Below are positions 60,210 through 64,000 of a stretch of DNA of 64,000 bases, in pieces. The stretch is from an uncultured Rhodospirillales bacterium (GTDB lineage Bacteria; Pseudomonadota; Alphaproteobacteria; Kiloniellales; Kiloniellaceae). The number at the start of each line of letters is the position of its first letter. Position 1 is the stretch's first letter. Below the pieces are notes generated by a model. That model saw only the letters and a list, made by a program, of their open reading frames with translations, made no database searches and was not told the origin of the DNA. Position numbers and translations under genes: made by a program. Location: the NCBI GenBank assembly GCA_913060675.1, contig CAJXUS010000003.1, positions 62,001 through 126,000 of the forward strand. Reading direction: 5' to 3'.

Positions 60210-61703
60210 CTATTCATCTTTATTTCGGAGAAACCTCTGCACCACAAATCGAATTCCTGCTAGCAGATCATCTGCAATCATCCCAGCCCCAGCATGACTT
60301 GCGGCCTCTCCATGTATCCAAACTCCAGCACAAGCCGCTTCAAAGGGCTCTAAGCCCTGGGCAAGTAATCCTGTAATAATACCCGCGAGAACATCTCCAG
60401 CCCCTCCCCTCGCAAGATAACCTGGCGCATTTGTATTGATAACGATACGTCCATCAGGAGATGCAATGACGGTATCCGCCCCCTTTAGAACAATTATTCC
60501 TCCTGAACTCTTAGCAGCCTTTGCTGCATTTTCAATTTTACTTTGTCTTAAGTCTGGAAAGATTTTTTTAAACTCACCCTCATGAGGTGTGAGAACTACA
60601 TTTTTATGGATAGCGTTGATAAGTTCATCCCGACAAGTCTCAAACACACTTATCGCATCAGCATCCAATACAATTGATCTCGACTTTAAATTAAGAAGTT
60701 TTTGTACCGTTCGCTTCAGCTCATCGCCTCTGCCGCCCCCCGGACCAATAAGTAATGAATTAATTCTTTTATCGGAAAGCACATCATCTATATCTGAAAT
60801 AATATCTGTACCGCTCTCAATGGTGCGAACAATAAGACTTGGGGATGTTAGCGCATAAACGAGCTGATCTTTCTCTGAGCACAAAACGCTAACAAGGCCT
60901 GAGCCAACTCGAAGAGCAGCAAGACTAGACAGACGCGCTGCTCCCGTCATTATTCCCCCAAAAACCAGAGAATGTCCAAAGCTGTATTTGTGTTTATTAA
61001 AACTATACTGAGGGATTTTATCCATCCACAAACAAGGATTGTTTTCTGCAATGTTAGGCGCGATTTTCTTGAGACAATCCTGCCCTATCCCAATATCAAC
61101 CACAGAAACCTCACCACATATTTTTTTGCCTGGATAAAGGAGGTGCCCAGGTTTCTTTCGAAAAAAAGTAACTGTCCTTGTTGCCGTAAAAACGTGGTCT
61201 CCCATTACCTGCCCCGTATCCCCAGACAAGCCGCTCGGGATATCTACAGAAATTGTTGGCTTCGACTTTGCCCATTGGGAGAACTGAGCAACCCGACCTT
61301 CGAGTGGACGCGACAATCCAGCGCCAAAGAGTGCATCAACAATTACGTCTGCGTTCTCAAAATCTTTTTTCTTAAGATCAATAAAAAGATCACCCTGCCA
61401 TTGCCCCGCATGAACAAGGGCGTCACCCCTTATCGCCTCACGCGGGATCAAAGAAAAAAGCTTAACGTCAAAACCTTGATCGTGAAGTATTTTGGCCGCG
61501 ACAAACCCATCGCCGCCATTATTACCCGGCCCACACAACACAAGGACTTTTCCGACACCGGACAAGGCTCCGCCTAAAGCTTTAGCCACGGCTTCGCCCG
61601 CATGAAACATCAGATCAGCACCTGAGACACCGGACTTTATGGTGATACTGTCGGCCTCGTACATTTGGGAGACTGTCAGGACGGGGTTTTCGTTCCATGT
61701 CAT
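60210..61703 (-). CDS. nnr: Bifunctional NAD(P)H-hydrate epimerase / ADP-dependent dehydratase
   Basis: This enzyme repairs damaged (hydrated) NADH and NADPH. The start at 61703 (MTWNENPVLTVSQMYEAD) gives 497 residues. The N-terminal YjeF domain (about 1-215) has LVLCGPGNNGGDGFVAAKIL and SVDIPSGLSGDTGQV and should epimerise R- to S-hydrates. The C-terminal ribokinase-like domain has LIGPGGGRG, LTPHEGEFKKIFP, LKGADTVIASPDG and NAPGYLARGGAGDVLAGIITGLLAQG, the ADP-dependent dehydratase signature. It is a single gene here. Confidence 0.96.
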   Translation of the reverse strand: MTWNENPVLTVSQMYEADSITIKSGVSGADLMFHAGEAVAKALGGALSGVGKVLVLCGPGNNGGDGFVAAKILHDQGFDVKLFSLIPREAIRGDALVHAGQWQGDLFIDLKKKDFENADVIVDALFGAGLSRPLEGRVAQFSQWAKSKPTISVDIPSGLSGDTGQVMGDHVFTATRTVTFFRKKPGHLLYPGKKICGEVSVVDIGIGQDCLKKIAPNIAENNPCLWMDKIPQYSFNKHKYSFGHSLVFGGIMTGAARLSSLAALRVGSGLVSVLCSEKDQLVYALTSPSLIVRTIESGTDIISDIDDVLSDKRINSLLIGPGGGRGDELKRTVQKLLNLKSRSIVLDADAISVFETCRDELINAIHKNVVLTPHEGEFKKIFPDLRQSKIENAAKAAKSSGGIIVLKGADTVIASPDGRIVINTNAPGYLARGGAGDVLAGIITGLLAQGLEPFEAACAGVWIHGEAASHAGAGMIADDLLAGIRFVVQRFLRNKDE

Positions 61704-61829
61704 CTCAATACTAGTCCCGGAATGATTAAACTGACTTAAATTTTTCAGGCACAACAACACAAACTAAAACGATATCACCAGAAGTAACTTTTTACTGAAA
61801 TATGTAAAATAACTCTATAGCTGATAAAC

Positions 61830-62774
61830 TTACCTACGAGGGTTAGACTTTGGTTTTGAAATAAGGAGAGCGCCAATTCCGGCATATCTACGCGGGTTTT
61901 TGACAGGCTTTGGGACAATTACGAGCTCGGCACCGCTTTGCTCTAAAAGTGTACGATCAACTGAAGAGCTAACCTCAACCTCAGGTGAGGTCTCGATTTC
62001 TTTCTCCGCTTGAGCAGCGCTGTCTACGGGCTCCTCTTCAACCAAGAGCACCGAACTCTTAGCGTCCTGCTCAACCTCGGTTGTTGTCAGCTGGATTTCA
62101 GAAGCCTGCTTTTCAGCTTGCAGTTTTGCTTCGGCGATATCTACGTCAATTTCCTCGATTTTTGCAGCCGCGCGTTTATTCCCAGTGTCGGCAGATTTTT
62201 GATACCATTTTTTGGCTTCGAGCAAATCCTTGGGAACAGATAGTCCAAGGCGATAAACTTCGCCCAAAGCATATTGAGCCCCCCCGACACCATTATTTGC
62301 AGACTGATGAAACCAAAAGACCGCCTGCTCTAGGTTTTGCTCGACACCTTCACCCCTGAAATAGGCAAGACCAAGATTGTATTGCGCCATGGCATGTTTG
62401 GATTGCGCGGCTAACTGCCAATAAGAAACAGCCTTTGCTCTATCTTCTTCTGTCCCCAATCCTTGAGCAAAAAGCCGGCCAAGATTATTTTGGGCCGCAG
62501 TAATTCCTTGGTCAGCAGCTTTTATATACCACTTAATCGCTTCTTGGTATTTGGCGCCACCCTCCAAGTCTGCAGTCTCATAAAGCTTACCAATACTGTA
62601 TTGCGCCTTCGCATCACCGCTCTCAGCCAGAGGGAGCCAAAAAGATAAAGCGAGCGCATGATCTCCTTGCTCAAAGGCTTCTACACCTTCCAAGTAGTCG
62701 TCAGCATAACTCAGGTTAAATGAAAATAAAAAAAGGCTGGCGGCTACGGCAGCTATTTTAAAGGCTCGTTTCAT
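61830..62774 (-). CDS. Sel1-repeat exported protein
   Basis: The 314-residue protein has a signal peptide (about 1-24, ending LSYA). About five Sel1-like TPR repeats follow (about 30-205), with lines such as AQYSIGKLYETAD, AQNNLGRLFAQGLGTEEDRAKAVSYW, AQYNLGLAYFRGEGVEQNLEQAVFWF and AQYALGEVYRLGLSVPKDLLEAKKWY. Next is an acidic low-complexity linker (EEPVDSAAQAEKEIETSPEVEV). The C-terminus has two NPRR motifs (KPVKNPRRYAG and KPKSNPRR). Sel1 proteins usually scaffold partners in the envelope; the partner is unknown. Confidence 0.88.
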   Translation of the reverse strand: MKRAFKIAAVAASLFLFSFNLSYADDYLEGVEAFEQGDHALALSFWLPLAESGDAKAQYSIGKLYETADLEGGAKYQEAIKWYIKAADQGITAAQNNLGRLFAQGLGTEEDRAKAVSYWQLAAQSKHAMAQYNLGLAYFRGEGVEQNLEQAVFWFHQSANNGVGGAQYALGEVYRLGLSVPKDLLEAKKWYQKSADTGNKRAAAKIEEIDVDIAEAKLQAEKQASEIQLTTTEVEQDAKSSVLLVEEEPVDSAAQAEKEIETSPEVEVSSSVDRTLLEQSGAELVIVPKPVKNPRRYAGIGALLISKPKSNPRR

Positions 62775-62801
62775 ACGTCTTGCGCCCTACGAATCTGGAT
62801 A

Positions 62802-62820
62802 TATGTAGAGAACCTACATA
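62802..62820. repeat. Perfect 7-bp inverted repeat upstream of the Sel1 gene
   Basis: TATGTAG (62802-62808) and CTACATA (62814-62820) flank AGAAC. It lies about 30-45 bp upstream of the ATG of the Sel1 gene. It could be an operator or a leader hairpin; nothing further supports either. Confidence 0.4.
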
Positions 62821-62859
62821 AGAGATCAATATGGCTCAACAATGTCCTTTAACTAAATA

Positions 62860-63210
62860 CTATTTGATCTGCTCTGGCACGTCTTTATCGGGATACAAAG
62901 CAAGACAGGTGAATTGCAATAATTTCTCGCGATTACCAGAGGACATGATAACTCGAACACCAATTTGATCTTCGGCGCACCACATTACTTCACCTTGAAA
63001 ATCGCCTGCAATTGAATGGGTTAACGTCACTTCCTTACCCACATCTGCACCGACATTTCCTTTGAGGCAAAAACCTCCAAACGACAGATCAGCAACAGTC
63101 GTCATAACAGACTGACCATCACGATCAACGACCTTAAGTGATATTGGCTCTGAAGCAGAAAATCTTTGAGCCTGACGCCTATCTTCGCCAGCGACTGCGT
63201 TATTTTCCAT
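62860..63210 (-). CDS. Single-domain PilZ protein (c-di-GMP binding)
   Basis: The 116-residue protein is almost entirely one PilZ domain. The c-di-GMP binding motifs are intact: RxxxR in RRQAQRF (about residues 11-17) and DxSxxG in VADLSFGGF (about 41-49). The remainder forms the expected barrel strands (EVTLTHSIAGDFQGEVMWCAEDQIGVRV). It should sense c-di-GMP and act on a partner not encoded nearby. AAGGGTC precedes the ATG. Confidence 0.9.
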   Translation of the reverse strand: MENNAVAGEDRRQAQRFSASEPISLKVVDRDGQSVMTTVADLSFGGFCLKGNVGADVGKEVTLTHSIAGDFQGEVMWCAEDQIGVRVIMSSGNREKLLQFTCLALYPDKDVPEQIK

Positions 63211-63370
63211 GACCCTTGCCTTTATTTAATTCTACATAACTCTAAAATTAATGATAAATCATAACAAACTAAGCAGTGGTTAATAACCCACCCAACAACT
63301 TGGATTTATTCAAACAAAATATTCTATAAAAAGAGAGAGCTTTGCCGATAAATAATATTTGAAAATAGGC

Positions 63371-63403
63371 AAAGAAAAAGCGGCTCATCGCATGGGGCCG
63401 CTT
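63371..63403 (-). terminator. Terminator after tRNA-His
   Basis: AAGCGGC (63378-63384) and GCCGCTT (63397-63403) form a stem, and on the minus strand TTTCTTTGCC follows. It lies about 35 bp downstream of the tRNA and separates it from the PilZ gene. Confidence 0.85.
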
Positions 63404-63437
63404 GATTTAGCATGATACGCTAATTGATAAGATGAAA

Positions 63438-63515
63438 TGGGGTGGCTGAGGGGACTTGAACCCCCGGCCCCCGGTACCACAAACCGGTGCTCTAACCAAC
63501 TGAGCTACAGCCACC
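63438..63515 (-). tRNA. tRNA-His (GTG)
   Basis: Read on the minus strand, acceptor GTGGCTG pairs with CAGCCAC, with the extra G(-1) at 63515 facing C73, the histidine identity element. The D arm is TAGCTCAGTTGGTTAGAGC, and the anticodon stem CCGGT/ACCGG encloses TTGTGGT with anticodon GTG. The T arm contains GTTCAAGTC. CCA is encoded (63438-63440). Confidence 0.97.
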
Positions 63516-63561
63516 ACAAAGTCATCGTCAATCGAGTATAATCTCGACCGATGAGCGAGCT

Positions 63562-63588
63562 TTTATACGCATCCGCCGAGTGCGTCAA
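63562..63588 (-). promoter_or_regulatory. Candidate promoter of tRNA-His
   Basis: On the minus strand CTTGACG (63583-63589) is followed by TATAAAAG (63560-63567). The spacing to TATAAA is 15 bp, to TAAAAG 17 bp. Both hexamers look strong and the region is upstream of the tRNA. Confidence 0.65.
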
Positions 63589-64000
63589 GCGCAACTGTAC
63601 ACATGTAGAAAATTGTTTTTTCGATTCCATTTTTCATGCCCCTCATTTCCGAGGTTAATCCTGTCAAAATTCACCCCAACACCCATAAAGTGAGTATAGA
63701 TCCTGAGCTAGATACTCTGGTTTTTACCGGACTACTAAATGCACAAAGTCTTTGGAGTTGAGCTTAGGAATCGGCCCTCCACAACTTCCAGACTCCGATT
63801 AACATTTCTGCGTATTGAAACTCAGTAAAGAACACTATTTAAGCCTTAATTCCCTCCAATGAATTATTGCTAAATCCTAGAGACGGGGCATTACTACTAT
63901 TATACTTTCACCACTAAAAAATCACTCTGACCAGGCTATAACAATTACATTGCTCACCTAATGACCACACAAACACATCGCTGCACAATTATTAGGCACC
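63589..64000. other. Gene-free end of the window
   Basis: Apart from the tRNA-His promoter, the last ~410 bp contain no credible gene on either strand. Weak inverted pairs are present (GAGTAT/ATACTC near 63690-63717; AATCGG/CCGATT near 63769-63800). It may be the intergenic flank of a gene outside the window or hold a small RNA; neither can be shown. Confidence 0.4.

Noticed and set aside
60972..61577. 201-codon plus-strand frame opposite nnr
   Set aside because: Fully antisense to the epimerase domain region and without family motifs.
1..64000. CRISPR arrays, insertion sequences, prophage, toxin-antitoxin or defence genes
   Set aside because: No regular spacer-repeat array, transposase, integrase or defence motif was seen on reading; gene order is that of a conserved core region throughout.

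Overview
The window is a chromosomal core segment of an alphaproteobacterium with a moderate, slightly AT-rich base composition. The evidence is the gene order: trpC-moaC-moeA-lexA-comEC; the lpx/bam/dxr/uppS/frr/pyrH/tsf/rpsB chain; lolCD-proS-mce-rnj-coaX-birA next to a 14-gene nuo operon; and nuo-tRNA-hup-lon-clpX-clpP-tig. Lineage marks agree: a GAAC-N7-GAAC SOS box before lexA, LpxI in place of LpxH, a short ProS without an editing domain, a type-II lumazine synthase and CTTGAC-type promoters. I cannot name the genus from sequence alone.

Layout. 1-3531 (+): end of trpD, trpC, moaC, moeA, then lexA with its own operator and promoter. 3606-5666 (-): comEC, convergent with lexA. 5881-9734 (+): an FMN riboswitch driving ribH2, then gltX and gltA, ending in a bidirectional terminator. 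From 9809 to 63515 every gene is on the minus strand. Read in transcription direction (high to low coordinates) these are: tRNA-His; a PilZ protein; a Sel1-repeat protein; NAD(P)HX repair; a small unknown gene; a DUF4197 protein; tRNA-Leu; tig-clpP-clpX-lon-hupB (protein quality control and nucleoid); tRNA-Val and tRNA-Asp; nuoA-N (complex I); birA-coaX-rnj-mce-DUF1467; an exported unknown protein; proS-lolC-lolD-dnaE; rpsB-tsf; pyrH-frr-uppS-cdsA-dxr-rseP-bamA-ompH-lpxD-fabZ-lpxA-lpxI-lpxB; and gloA.

Together these form a housekeeping backbone. The envelope cluster couples lipid A synthesis, outer-membrane protein assembly, isoprenoid and phospholipid precursors and lipoprotein export. Other blocks cover translation factors, respiratory complex I, proteostasis, cofactor synthesis (molybdopterin, biotin ligation, CoA, lumazine) and SOS control. 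I found no insertion sequence, prophage, CRISPR array, toxin-antitoxin pair or defence island, and no clear new multi-gene system.

The less routine signals are small: the double-layered lexA operator; the riboswitch-ribH2 unit with a possible P1-mimic switch; a 17-bp extended acceptor stem on pre-tRNA-Val; a heat-shock-like promoter and a G/C hairpin ahead of lon; the lysine/alanine-rich tail of trigger factor; and a few uncharacterised small proteins.
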